Source: Ditylenchus dipsaci
Taxonomy: Eukaryota; Nematoda; Chromadorea; Rhabditida; Anguinidae
Assembly: GCA_004194705.1 (NCBI GenBank)
Contig: SADC01000096.1
Span: 124,001-188,000, forward strand
Reading direction: 5' to 3'
DNA length: 64,000 nt
Shown: one piece after another, positions 1-10,853 of the stretch
Layout of the letters: every line of letters starts with the position of its first letter
Position numbering within the stretch: position 1 is the stretch's first letter
Translations under genes and position numbers: made by a program
The notes under the pieces: generated by a model
What the model was told of the DNA's origin: nothing
The model's database searches: none
The model's input: only the letters and a program-made list of their open reading frames with translations

Positions 1-401
1 TGTTGCCAGCAGCTTGTTGTTATGCATCTCATTTGGATGGGGCGAAAACTAATTCCATTCTTGTGCTTCGAGGAACTGCTCCCTCTTTGCCTGCAGCATG
101 CGGCGAAGCTAATTAATTAATTCCAATTAATCATTAGGCACGGCCACCTAGTGATAGCAGCACACAATTACACTCTTTTGCCAATAGTCAGTTTTCGATT
201 TTGCTATTTTTGTATTTTTCGAAACTGTAAAAAGTGTCTTATTTCGGCAAGCCATCAGGTTTTAAAAATCCAGCGTTTTTATATTAGATTTTGATCAAAC
301 ATGCTGGCAGTTGGGATAGAATGTTCAAGACATCAATTATTTAAATTTTCTAAAAATTTAATTTTATACACTTGAACATGCAATGGACTTCGTTTACAAT
401 G
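1..401. other. Window start, no gene seen
   Basis: The first ~180 bases have mixed composition and no repeat-family match; the rest is AT-rich. No supported ORF or RNA. Confidence 0.3.
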
Positions 402-2015
402 CAGTTAAAACTCGTTATAAAGAAACTCTATATGACGAATTTTCGAGGTCGAAAGTTCGTTCCCTCCTTGAGTCCGACACTTTTTCTCGTTATAAAAGCG
501 CTCGATATAACGTCAATTTAAGGTCAGAAGTTCGTTCCAGCCTTGGGTCCGACACTTTTTTCAACCTGATTTTCGAAAATTTTTGCAAGTTCTGTTTTTA
601 CGGTCTGGTCCTAAATACGGTGAGGATTCTGATTTTTCCGGTCGTTTTTCTAAAATCAAAATTTTTTCTCTAGAAAGCAAAAACTCGATATACAGTAGCG
701 GACAAAAATAATGTAACACCTGTACAAAAATCTAAGTTTTGGTAAAGTTCTAGTATCTCCTGGCAAAATTTTGTCCGGCAAAACATTTTAAGTGTATTTT
801 TAAGCAAGGAACATGATTCTGCAAAAAATTCATTCTTGAGGGCACAATTTCATTCTACAGCCACTTTTTCACGACTAGTCCATTTTTGGGCCGGACAAAA
901 GTAATGTAACACCTTTGATTTTTGTACATTCGCTCACATTGTTCACGTTTATTGTCAATGCTTGATTACTCTTTGTAAGCCGTGTTTCTCAGCTACAATT
1001 TGGTTGGTCAACTTATTTTTTTGATTCTTCTAAAAAAAGTTATGACCATCAAAATAAAAGCGTCGATTTCTAGTCAAAGTAAAGGAAAATCTTAGGAAAA
1101 TGACCGTTTAGCCACATAAATAATAGCTTTTTTTAGAAAAATACAGGGCTGAGAAACGGATGGTTGAAGTTAAAAAGTGAAACCCTCTTTTTGCCTTATT
1201 TTTAGCCTTTTTTGTCTTGTCTAAATTCAACTGTCCGTTTCTCAGCCCTGTATTTTTCTAAAAAAAGTTTTGGACATGTCATTTTGTAGAGAAATAAAAG
1301 AGCTTTCGAATGGTGCATTGAATGTGATTTTTTCATCAAAATTTTTCGAGAAAAGCTATTATTTATGTGGCTAAACGGTCATTTTCCTAAGATTTTCCTT
1401 TACTTTGACTAGAAATCGACGCTTTTATTTTGATGGTCATAACTTTTTAGAAGAATCAAAAAATAAGTTTGACCAACCAAATTGTAGCTGAGAAACACGG
1501 CTTACAAAGAGTAATCAAGCATTGACAATAAACGTGAACAATGTGAGCGAATGTACAAAAATCAAAGGTGTTACATTACTTTTGTCCGGCCCAAAAATGG
1601 ACTAGTCGTGAAAAAGTGGCTGTAGAATGAAATTGTGCCCTCAAGAATGAATTTTTTTTGCAGAATCATGTTCCTTGCTTAAAAATACACTTAAAATGTT
1701 TTTGCCGGACAAAATTTGCCAGGAGATACTAGAACTTTACCAAAACTTAGATTTTTGTACAGGTGTTACATTATTTTTGTCCGCTACTGTAGCGAAACTC
1801 GGTTTAACGAAAATCTTGTTTTTCATCAAGTTGTTGCTTTTTTGAGAAAAAAAAATTTTGGATTTACAAAAAATGATCGGCAGAATCGGAATCCTTGCAA
1901 TATTTGGGATCAGACTGTTAAAACAGAAATAGTAAAAGCTTAAAATGGGTGTCAAAAAGTATCAAAGCCGCTAACTTTGTCGGTCCCTTGAAATTCGTTA
2001 TAACCAGTTTAACTG
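402..2015. mobile_element. Old CAGT-ended foldback element, split by a later insertion
   Basis: Left end CAGTTAAAACTCGTTATAAA and right end GGTTATAACGAATTT-type sequence (as CCAGTTTAACTG) are inverted matches. The arms carry the GTTCGTTCC...GGGTCCGACACTTTTT block shared with other elements here. Interrupted at 693-1789 by a younger palindrome. Confidence 0.6.
693..1789. mobile_element. 1.1 kb palindromic element flanked by TA
   Basis: Begins CAGTAGCGGACAAAAATAAT and ends with its reverse complement, flanked by TA on both sides as in Tc1/mariner-type insertions. The two arms (~450 bp each) are nearly identical over almost the full length, leaving only a short spacer near 1150-1320. No transposase ORF: non-autonomous. 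Confidence 0.75.
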
Positions 2016-2049
2016 TAAAGAAACAGTGAAAAAGTTCGATTGGGTTAAA

Positions 2050-2425
2050 AACTAATTACATGGTGGTCTGACAAATTCTATGGTTTTTGAAACGGCCATA
2101 CATTTTTTCCTAGAGCGATTTTTATAATTCTGTTTTCGCCCATCGATTTTGCTCGCTGACAATATTTTTTTGATATATAATATCAAAAATACAATTTTCG
2201 CTTGGTCTTCCTTGTGGTTCGGGCTCTGGTCAGTAGACGGCTTCTATAAATGCAAGGCCCGAACCACAGGGGAGACCAAGCAAAAGTCGTGTTTTTGACA
2301 TTTTATAGCAAAAAATTTTGTCGGTAGGAAGAATCGATTGGCAAAAACAGAATTGTGAAAATCGCTCTAGGACAGAAGTTATGGCCGTTTTAAAAAAAGG
2401 AATTTCTTGGATCGCCCTTAAAGAT
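2050..2425. repeat. Foldback repeat with CTTGGTC / GACCAAG centre
   Basis: Arms pair from AAACGGCCATA (about 2090) with TATGGCCGTTTT (about 2390) through to GTGGTTCGGGC / GCCCGAACCAC around a ~25-bp loop near 2245. Longer ORFs on the minus strand here are products of the repeat. Confidence 0.6.
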
Positions 2426-2671
2426 CTCGTTTCTGTAAAAGTTTGATCTCCAGCTGAGCTAAACATATTCCTCATATGATATTTCTCCCACCAAACTGTA
2501 GTAATAATTCTTTTTGCATCAAATATTTGGTCTACACAAACCGTTCCCACCTTTGTTCTATTATATTCAACCAAAAGTACAATTTCTAAAAATTTATGAT
2601 AGGTCTCGCATTTATTTATCGCATTTGGTGTCTTCCAATGATTTTCATTAGTTTTTTTTATTAATCTTAAA

Positions 2672-2932
2672 AATTGCAATACAGTTGAGCTTCAATCGAC
2701 AGGCACCCCTGAAAGTTTGTTCGGGGCTGGTTTCGATTTGTCAGCCTGATTTTTGTGGTCTTTTGACATGCGTGATTTGTCCATCTGTCACAAAAATAGC
2801 AAGCATTCGATTTTTTCGAAAGTTTTTTCCGCGATGTCATAATCTTGCTATATAGACCCACTCGTCTCGACAAATGGACACACTATTTTTCAAAGACAAA
2901 TGTCCGTTTATCGAGACGCGTAGGTCTTAAAA
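2672..2932. repeat. Degenerate CAGT-ended repeat with inner hairpin
   Basis: ACAGTTGAGCTTCAATCGAC resembles other CAGT ends. A hairpin CGTCTCGACAAATGGACA / TGTCCGTTTATCGAGACG lies at 2858-2921. Weakly preserved. Confidence 0.35.
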
Positions 2933-3126
2933 GCAAGCCTATGACATTCATTGTGTAAAAATATAGGTTTTGACTATGGGATTGGAGATTTTGGAAAATT
3001 CCAATCCCAATGCAAAAAAAGCAAGCTAAGAACAAGAAAATAATGACAAAAAACCATAAAATCGAAATCCTTTTAATTTTGTGACTGAAAGATTTTGATC
3101 AAAGCTTACGAAAATTGGGTTCAAAC

Positions 3127-3269
3127 CAGACATGTGCACGGGCCCACTTTTCCACGACCCGGCCCGGAGCTTAATTTTTTTCTTCGGGGCCGGCCCGAAA
3201 AGAATTTCGAAAAATGGGCCCGTCTCGGGCTTAAAAAACCCGACCCAGGCCGGCCCGTGCACATGCCTG
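3127..3269. mobile_element. 143-bp hAT-type MITE with 8-bp target duplication
   Basis: CAGACATGTGCACGGGCC at the left and GGCCCGTGCACATGCCTG at the right are inverted repeats. The 8-mer GTTCAAAC is present exactly at 3119-3126 and 3270-3277. The inside is GC-rich (GGCCCG runs), in contrast to the flanks. Too short for a transposase. Confidence 0.85.
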
Positions 3270-3501
3270 GTTCAAACAGTGTCGTACACGTCGGAGTAGC
3301 GAACTTGAAGGGTGCCTGCATATCGATACAGCGTATCGTTAACCTAGGATTACCACGTTGACCACAAAGCGGTCATATTTGTGAACTTTTTAGCTCTCAT
3401 AAAGCTCGTTAAGAAAAAAGTGAAAGAATCTAGGTATTTCTTAATCTCACCTTCAAAATAAGATATATTGTGGGCTTATAGGACAAAACCCAGCAGAAAT
3501 A

Positions 3502-3771
3502 TACTGTATTTTCTGTATTAAGTTTCCCGGCGGAGTTAACGTTCGATCTCACAAAAGTGGGAAAATTTTGAGGTCGATTTCGAGATTTTTGGGTGCTCAA
3601 CCGAAATCTGAAAAGTGGAATCACGGAAACTCGTGATAATTAAAGAAACGCAAAAAAGAGATTTGCAAAATATTTTCTCCAGGCTGAGATATGGGGTCCA
3701 TTTGGGGGGGGGGCGGTATTACAGAAGGAGGAGTTATTAGAGAGAGGGGACTTAATGCAGAAAATACGGTA
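3502..3771. repeat. Copy of the TACCGTATTTCCTCTAAT repeat family
   Basis: Ends CTGTATTTTCTGTATTAAGT and GCAGAAAATACGGTA. The interior has the family blocks (GAGGTCGATTTCGAGATTTT, GGGTGCTCAACCGAAATCTG) and a poly-G tract. Confidence 0.65.
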
Positions 3772-3789
3772 ACTCAATTTTAAGTTATA

Positions 3790-3982
3790 AAGGTATATAT
3801 CCCTGAATTATTCTGGCTCTTTCTATCCGGACTTTTATAAATCACTTAAGCAGCTCTTTTTTGTGCCAAAAAACCAGGGCTATCAAAAAGAGTGGGCTAT
3901 CATTCACAAAAAGAGCTGCTTACGTGATTTAGAAAAGTCCTTATAAAAAGACCCAGAGAAATTCAGGAGTATATACCCTTAT
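3790..3982. repeat. 193-bp foldback repeat
   Basis: AAGGTATATATCCCTGAATT pairs with AATTCAGGAGTATATACCCTT; inner arms AAGCAGCTCTTTTTGTG / CACAAAAAGAGCTGCTT. No coding. Confidence 0.6.
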
Positions 3983-4371
3983 GCCCATTGATTTACTACC
4001 AGACAATGTGGTGGGACTGACATTTTTAACGCGGTCGTTCTCGGATTAGGCTTAAGAAAATTGAATGTTTTTCTCTACTCTCCAACCTTTGTATGATGCA
4101 CTGATTTTTCAGCAGCACACTGAAAAAGTTTGATGGGTTAAAGAAATTATTACGATGTAATAGGCCGCCGTTCGATTTCTGATCCGACACCGAAGTGACC
4201 TGCATTTTCTAATAATTCACAGAATATTTTTATTTAAAATGGTTTTTAATACTAGTTTTTTTGCGATCCTTCGCATTGACCTTTCCTCAGCCTTGTTTAA
4301 AAATTGCGAAAATTTCGATTTTGAGGAGATTATTTTTGTAAATAACTAAAGTTCTGCTTGTTTATTGATTA

Positions 4372-4606
4372 AAGGGGCATACCAGCGCATTACACCGCGA
4401 ATTAAGGCGGGGACCAGCAAGTTTTCAAAAATCTTCCTGGTTTTTACTAGTTTCATGTCAAATCTAGTCTTTATGACCTTATCCTACTTTAAAAAGTAGG
4501 CAGAGAACTGAGCACAGGTTGAACGCTTATGAAAACGCTCACGAGAGAGATAAATTGCTGGTTCCCGCATAAATTGCAGTGTAACGCGCTGGTATGCCCC
4601 TTTAAA
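4372..4606. mobile_element. Foldback MITE with AAAGGGGCATACCAGCGC ends
   Basis: AAAGGGGCATACCAGCGC at the left and GCGCTGGTATGCCCCTTT at the right are exact inverted ends. The interior is unrelated and AT-rich. A relative may be the element at 44494-45045. Confidence 0.65.
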
Positions 4607-4609
4607 GGG

Positions 4610-4925
4610 GGGGGGTTGAAGAGTAGCTATTTAGGTTTGTTTGCTTTTTTTTGCCCAAAATGGTGTTGCAGGTTCGATCCCACCTGCAGCATGCTATTTA
4701 TATTGGCTTGTTTGGACAGTTTTAGAGGTAATAAGACTTTTTTGACGCCAGATTCAGAATCAGCGACCCAAATCACCCTTAGAACTGGCCAAACAATCCA
4801 AAATAAATAGTATGCCACCAGGTGAGGTCGAACCTGCAACACCATTTCGGGCCAAAAAATGCAAACGCTTACGCACTGCGCCATGGAAGCCAATTTTTGA
4901 AACCTAAGTAGCTCCTCCCCCCCCT
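4610..4925. repeat. Foldback repeat with tRNA-like arms
   Basis: The minus strand from about 4890 reads GGCTTCCATGGCGCAGTGCG (tRNA A-box TGGCGCAGTG) and about 50 nt on GTTGCAGGTTCGACCTC (B-box GGTTCGA). The plus strand from about 4650 repeats the B-box half in inverted orientation. A homologous unit lies at 37655-37952. Pol III promoter-like boxes in both suggest a tRNA-derived SINE turned into a palindrome; clover-leaf pairing is poor, so this is not called a tRNA gene. Confidence 0.55.
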
Positions 4926-5038
4926 TGAGGAGACATCATACAGTGAACTCTCGACCGACCCCAGGTGTGTGTTTTTATTTAAGTCTTTTTCGCATACTGA
5001 ATAATAACACTATCAAATTCGAGGGTGCAGATGATAAA

Positions 5039-5271
5039 TACCGTATTACCTCTAATAGAGACCCTATTTTACAACTCGCCAAAAATCGAGAAAATTTCAG
5101 GCCGATCTCGAGATTTCAGTGTGAAACTTCAAAATCTAGGAAGCAGAACTGGTAGAGCTCATAAGAATCAAGAAAATGCAATAAACAGCTTTGCGAAATA
5201 TTTACTCGGCCTTTACCCACTTACCTTAAAAGTCTATTGAGACAAGGGGCTCTATCAGAGGAAATACGGTA
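5039..5271. repeat. Copy of the TACCGTATTTCCTCTAAT repeat family
   Basis: Starts TACCGTATTACCTCTAATAG and ends GAGGAAATACGGTA. Interior GCCGATCTCGAGATTT and a GGTAGAGCTC-type block as in other copies. Confidence 0.65.
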
Positions 5272-5571
5272 ATGGTGTTGAATGATAAGGATACCAGTTC
5301 CAGCCTATGGCGAATGGGATCCGTTTATGTTTGGTTAAAAAATTAATGCATTTATAAAATTACAATTGGTGTCGTGGATCGGCTTTTGGACGAATAACTG
5401 AGACGCTAAAATTTCTTGACACAGGGAGCGAGTTATCGACCAGCTGAACTGGATAACATAAATTTTTTCGAAATGAAAAGCGAATTCAAATTTATTTTGT
5501 CTTCATCTGAAAAACTGGTGCCCGGGAATTCAAATATTTGAAATGAGACTTATTGGCGTGGGCATGCCCTT

Positions 5572-5769
5572 TAAAGGACCATAGCCGTCGCCGACAACGA
5601 GAATTTCAAATGTTTGAATTCGCGCGGAACAGTTCTCTTTCGTCTTTCATCGCACTCTTTTGAGTCATTCGAAGCAAGTCAAAAGAGTACAGTGCGAGAC
5701 GAAAAAAACTGTCCCGCGCGAATTCAAACATTTGAAATTCTCGTTGTCGGGACGGCAATGGCCCTTTAA
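5572..5769. repeat. 198-bp foldback repeat
   Basis: Arms GACAACGAGAATTTCAAATG ... CGCGCGGAACAGTT pair with AACTGTCCCGCGCGAATTC ... CTCGTTGTCG; a further ACTCTTTTGA hairpin sits in the centre. Near-perfect pairing. Confidence 0.7.
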
Positions 5770-6715
5770 ATTTGATCTAAACGTTATCTACACCCAGAAA
5801 TTTATCCTTTTTTGATATTTTCTTGTTTTTTCTTTTACTTTGCAAAAGACATCCACCGTCCAGACCACTGACATCAAGTTTGATCTCCCACTTGTAAAAA
5901 ACACTCTAAAGTACAAGTCTCTCTTGGAGAGTTTTCTTGAACATATTCTTCAGAGTGCTTCCGCTGCTTAAAAAATGCTGCAAAGGAGCTTTAAAAACTT
6001 ACTAAATTAATAGGCATAGGAACATTTGAGTTATTTCTTTCCCTTTTTCGAATTCGCGCCTTTTGAATTTTAATTTTTTTGGCTGTTTGATGCATGTTTT
6101 TGAATTATTTTAAATTTAAGCTTAGGCCTTAGACTCAAGGTGTTTGCCAGCGTATGTTGGCCGGGACTGAAAATGTCTTACGAACTGCAAAAAATGAAAA
6201 CTCAAAAAAGCGCGAACTCAAAAAGGCACAAAGTAACTCAAACGACTACGCACCAAAGTAATAGCTTGTTTATTTGAAGTTGTGCATCAGTTTTTTCTTG
6301 AATTTTTTCCACATATCCAGAACAAAAATTGCAATGCATGTACCTTCATTTTTTGCATTTTCCCATTTTTTGCAGTCATTAATTCTATTTAATTGAAGTA
6401 AACAAGCTAGAAAACGGGTAGAAAGCAGAGGTGGATCAACCAACTGAGCATTTAAGCAAAAAATCTGCGTACAGAGCGTCTTGCTCAGTCATTGTCTCTT
6501 CACAAATATATTTATTGCTCTACCTGCTTTCACATGATGTCCACATGACCATCTATCAAAAAAATCACCCGGCCTTGCCAACAATAGCTACTCTATTGTG
6601 TTTTCTTATCAGCTATTTCATTTATTTGCCCATATTTTGTGAATTTGAGAGTTTTTTACGCCTATCTAGATTTGCCTACCGGTCTGATTCTCTTTTTGCC
6701 CGACTTTTATGAGCT
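5770..6715. other. No gene seen
   Basis: AT-rich sequence with a GAATTCGCGCCTTTTGA / AAAAGCGCGAACTC weak inverted pair around 6050-6220. The ORF at 6431-6712 has no recognised features. Confidence 0.3.
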
Positions 6716-6716
6716 T

Positions 6717-7115
6717 TAAAGGTACGTTCACAATGAGTGTCGACCTGAGTGAGAGATTTGTCGTGTTCTTAACGCGGAAGAGCTGTACTTTTTTTCTTCG
6801 CGGAAACTTTTTTTCTGTTCTTACCATTTTGTAGCTAAGATTCAGGACTTCAAAATGAGCTATTGACAAGCAACTTCTGAAATAAAAAAATGGATCTAAA
6901 AAAGCTTAGGTCCTCAGTGCGGACCTAACCACTGAGTGCGGACCTAAGCTTTTTTAGATCAATTTTTTTATCTGATGTTGCTTGTCAATAGCTCATTTTG
7001 AAGTCCTGAATGTTAGCTACCAGATGATACGAACAAAAAAAAATTCAGGCTCTTCCCGCGTTAAAAACACGCCAAATCTCACACTCAGATCGACACTCAT
7101 TGTTAACGTACCTTA
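6717..7115. mobile_element. ~400-bp foldback element
   Basis: TTAAAGGTACGTTCACAATG at the left and CATTGTTAACGTACCTTAA at the right; arms stay paired to a centre GTGCGGACCTAA / TTAGGTCCGCAC near 6920. No coding. Confidence 0.7.
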
Positions 7116-7179
7116 AGCCTAAAAATATCAATCCTGATATTTTTCTAACTAACAATTTTATATAAAAAACAAAAATGTA

Positions 7180-7700
7180 TTTTTGCCCTGCCCCAGACTT
7201 GTAAAAGCTGGCGTGATTAAAAATTTATTTATCCATTTAACTATTAGCTTTAGCCAGTCAGCCATCCAGCTAGCTGGCTATCCACTCAGCCGTCTCAATC
7301 AAAAGTCAGCCGGCCAGCCAAAACAGACATGGGGAGGGCAGAGTGGTGGTCACCCCCCCCCTGCAGGCACACACCCCACCCATTTATTATTGGCTTAGAA
7401 GAGGAGCAGGCAACCCCCTGTCCTCTACCTCTCTAACTGTGTGTCTCTAGCCAGCAAGACCTCGTGCTGCTAGGCCACAGCAGCCAGCCTGCTGCTGTCA
7501 ATAAAGGGCTTGCGAGCTGCTACTGCTGCTGCCTATTTTTCAAGAGCACACACACATATACACATTTTTGAAGGGAAATTCGAAAAAAAATTGTCTTGCC
7601 CTAGTTATCCTGCTGCCTTGCTTGGTTGCTGCCTGCTGCTTCTAGTGCCAGCTAGCAGAGAGAAAATCGATCCACATTATTATTAATATAGAGATTATAT
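7180..7700. promoter_or_regulatory. Repeat-poor, GC-richer block; candidate promoter or leader region of CaMKII
   Basis: Pyrimidine-rich and CAGC-rich (CCAGCTAGCTGGC, CTGCTACTGCTGCTGCC), with CA-dinucleotide runs near 7540. None of the palindromic families occurs here. Composition resembles the block at 47.5-47.9 kb. Regulatory role is inference only. Confidence 0.25.
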
Positions 7701-8190
7701 TTTTGTGTTTTTACTGCTTTTTGGAGAGAGGGGTTTAACAATGGATGGTTTGTCAGTATATTTGTGGGTGTCTATTTTCGGTGTGATGGTTGTTGGATGA
7801 GGAAGTAGTTTTGAAAGTTATTTGACTATGATTATTTAAATGGCAATGAATATGTTTTCGTCTTTTGTGTTCTGTAGGGACAATTAAATTAAGCCAGGCT
7901 TAGAAAACTACACTGATTTCTTTTCTTAGGTTTTATAGCTGAAGATTGCAATAGTATTACTTCTTGTATGTTAAATCTTTTTTTAGCTTATAGCCATAAC
8001 ACTATCACGTAAGAAAGTAAGTCCTGCAACAGTGTTACACGCAAAGCAGAGTCACGTGAGACGCTGTTTAAGCATTTTCTTTGACCGGACTGCGTCTTCG
8101 GGTGTCCTCCAAAACACCTCAAAATTATGTCCTAGGATGTTTCAGCACTTTTGACGTGTAGACATGTTTTTAAGGCGCATCCGATCATAT
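7701..8190. other. No gene seen
   Basis: AT-rich sequence without recognised repeat or coding signal. Confidence 0.3.
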
Positions 8191-8199
8191 GTAGAAAAA

Positions 8200-8500
8200 A
8201 TGGGCGAAAATTCACATTTTCGGTACCAAGGGGAATGGTACTAAAGGATAGCTCGTTACCTTATTTTATTTACAAAATATTCTACCCTGTTTCGGTCGCT
8301 GGAGTTGGAAACGTGCAACCTTGGGAGATGCAAGGGTTTGGTTTACACACCTACCTGAGACACAAATCACTCGAAAAGACATAAGATATATTTTCTCAAT
8401 GCGGTAGGATCTTTTTGTGGGTGTTTAGGTACCATCCTAGGATGGTTCTCCTTGGTACCACAAGGCAAAATGTCAAATTTCGGTCAAAATATTTGCCGTT
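8200..8500. repeat. Divergent copy of the CTACCGC...GCGGTAG core module
   Basis: Contains CTACCCTGTTTCGGTCGCTG, GACACAAATCACTCGAAAAG and ATGCGGTAGGATC in the family order, between GGTACCAAGGGGAATGGTAC and its inverted partner GTACCATCCTAGG...CCTTGGTACC. Confidence 0.5.
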
Positions 8501-8531
8501 ACTTTGTGATTACGAGGTTATGATAATGGAC

Positions 8532-8695
8532 ACCGTACTTATTCTAATAGAACACCATGTGCTCTATTTTTCAACACCCTAAAATTTTTTTGGCTTCGTG
8601 TTAAATATGCAATCAAACATAGTTTACTCCCCTACTTTTGGCCTTAAGAGGCGGTGCTCTAATAGAGGCTGGTGCTCTCTTAAAAAAATACGGTA
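8532..8695. repeat. Short copy of the TACCGTATTTCCTCTAAT repeat family
   Basis: Left ACCGTACTTATTCTAATAGA, right CTCTTAAAAAAATACGGTA; the middle is shortened. Confidence 0.55.
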
Positions 8696-8734
8696 ACCCA
8701 TCGAAAAATTAGAGCAATGATCTTTTTGGTATGG

Positions 8735-9406
8735 CCTTTTTGGTCAACTATAAATAGTGTTATGACGTCTTCTAAGTAATTTTTATACGTTAAAACCGAT
8801 AAAAAAACTAGTTTTCAAACAATTTTCGCACTAAAAAAGCTTTTCAAAAAAAATTCGGTTACTATAAGTTGACCGATTGCCTTGGTCCCCCAAGCTAAAA
8901 TATCGGGTATTAAGGTATCCTACCGCGTTTCGGTCACTGGAGCTATGCAAAAAGGTTTCTATATGTGCTTTTGATCAAGAGTCTTGCTCGGAATTATTTC
9001 TAAGTAAGTGAGTACGCGCATTTCCCTTCGGGAGCGCAGGGGCTTGGTTGCTTGGCGTTGAGATGCGCACACCCACATACCTTAGACACAAATCACTCGT
9101 AAGTGACTCTGGATGCATAAAAACAATACGCATACCAGAGTTTCTTTATGCGGTAGGCCCCAGCTAACAAAACTATGTTCAAATCCAATATTTTCGGTCT
9201 TTTTAAGGGTATCCAAATACACTTTTTGGTGTATTTAGCTTGGGGGACCAAGGTAATTTGGTCAACTTATCGTAACCAAAATTTTTTTGAAAACCCATTT
9301 TTTAGTGCGGAGATTGTTTGGAAACTACTTTTTTTTATCGGTTTTAGCGTATAAAATCACTTAGAAAATGTCTAAACACTATTCATAGTTGACCAAAAAA
9401 GGGGCC
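8735..9406. mobile_element. ~670-bp palindromic element with nested core module
   Basis: Outer arms: GGTCAACTATAAATAGTGTT pairs with AACACTATTCATAGTTGACC; inside are the GATAAAAAAACTAG arm, the CCTTGGTCCCCCAAGCTAAA motif and its inverse. The centre (8919-9157) runs from TATCCTACCGCGTTTCGGTC to TTATGCGGTAGGCCCC. The same layout recurs at 39530-40232 and 50062-50812. Confidence 0.75.
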
Positions 9407-10210
9407 CCAAGTAAATAAGTGCCCCCTCCTGTGCGTGTTGCCTCCGATCACTAAAAAATTAATTGAGTGAAAGACGTTTCAAATTTTCAAAAGCTGTTTT
9501 GTTACTTTGTATGAAAACCAGTTTCTCCAACCAGCAAAAAACACCAGTTTTTGTATCCCTGCCGCACAACTATTTGTTGGTAGCAATGGTTTTGGCTGTG
9601 GTGGTGTAACAGATTGTCTAAACGCAGTGGTAGAAGAAGGGGGGAATCAATTGGCCCTTGCAATGTCTTCTGCCTGCCCTCTCTTTGATTCTTCTTCTTC
9701 TCACCCTTGTTTTTATTAATTCACTCCACCTCTCCCCTCCCCCTCTGTTCAACTAAATTCTTATCGATTATTTAACTGCTTCTGCCTGGCCCTAACTATT
9801 TTCCTGTCATCACTTTTTGAATCGCCTATTCAGTAGCAATTTTGGTTGTGGAGTAGAAAGAAAAGTTTTTTACTTTAATGTCAGGAGACACGTTTTTTGC
9901 AATTTGATCCGTATGAATTATTGCCTGATTTGTATATTCATACCTTATTAATTATATTGGTTATATAATTTTGTAATTAGATGTTTATAAACGCATCATA
10001 AATTAAAATTTTCCAATTCTGTCCTGATCTTTTTAAATTGGCGCCCCTGAAATTTTTAAATTTTAAAGAAAATCTGGTTGTGCTATACAAATTGGTATAG
10101 TATATTTTTCGCGAATAAAAGACTGACTAATTTGGAAGGCGGCCATTCAGAAAATGAGGACCGATCGGAACTTCGCATAAGTTGTATAATAAATCTAGAA
10201 ACAGAATATA
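9407..10210. other. No gene seen; pyrimidine-rich block at 9640-9800
   Basis: Repeat-poor. A TTCTTCTTCTTCTCACC tract and CTCTCCCCTCCCCCTC lie at about 9685-9745. An open frame at 9507-9719 has no recognisable family and may be leader sequence. Confidence 0.25.
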
Positions 10211-10212
10211 CA

Positions 10213-10490
10213 GTCAACTCTTGATAACTTAGCACCCCTCAAGCTCGTTCCTCTGCTGGGTCCCACACTTTTTATGTGTATTCCGCCTGATATGATTGGC
10301 TAGTGTGGTCTCAAAAATTACAAGGATTCCGGTTTTATTGGTCATTTTCGCTAATGACAACATCTTCGCCTTAGTAGAAAAGCATTTCCCGACAATCCAG
10401 TACCCTATGTTCCAAAAAGAATGCTATTAAAAAAGAGAAAGCCGGGTTATCTAGAATGTCTAGTCTAAAAAAAAACATGTTGTCGTTAGC
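10213..10490. repeat. CAGT-ended degenerate foldback
   Basis: ACAGTCAACTCTTGATAACT followed by CTCGTTCCTCTGCTGGGTCC, the subterminal block of the family. CGCTAATGACAACAT and ATGTTGTCGTTAGC pair around 10370-10490. Confidence 0.5.
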
Positions 10491-10589
10491 AAGAATGGAT
10501 GATGAAATCGGTATTTTTGAAAACGATTTTATACATTACTGATTTTATACATAAATTTCAGGTTGACCTGTTTGATTCCAAAACCAAAG

Positions 10590-10853
10590 CTGGTGATTTC
10601 TGCTGCAGTTTATTTTCCGCCTTTGAAACTCTCGAATTTAGTTTCAAAAAGCAAGGCTTCAGACTTCTAATCAAACTTTCAATAATTCTATCTGTAATCC
10701 TGCTGAATGAGCGCAGCATTGAGAGTGACATCAGCAGTAGAGGAAGTATTAGCAGCTAGCCAGGAGGCGTGGTATGGTAGTTAGTGCAACGACATTCATC
10801 AGTCAACTACTACTGCACACAACCTTTTTAACATTAATCAGACCCCCAAAATA
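10590..10853 (+). promoter_or_regulatory. Probable 5' UTR immediately upstream of the CaMKII start
   Basis: More GC-balanced than the flanks and free of the repeat families. It contains an acceptor-like TTTCTGCTGCAG ending near 10608, and another AG (CATTAATCAG, 10841) 12 nt before the ATG. Either could receive an upstream leader exon or a spliced leader. No TATA box stands out. Confidence 0.35.

Noticed and set aside
383..673. 96-codon frame near the window start
   Set aside because: Lies inside the arm of a foldback element; repeats of the same block give similar frames elsewhere.
3026..3361. Three overlapping frames on both strands
   Set aside because: Produced by the GC-rich hAT MITE at 3127-3269.
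9507..9719. 70-codon frame in a repeat-poor block
   Set aside because: No similarity recognised and no splice link to exon 1; may be leader sequence but cannot be supported as coding.
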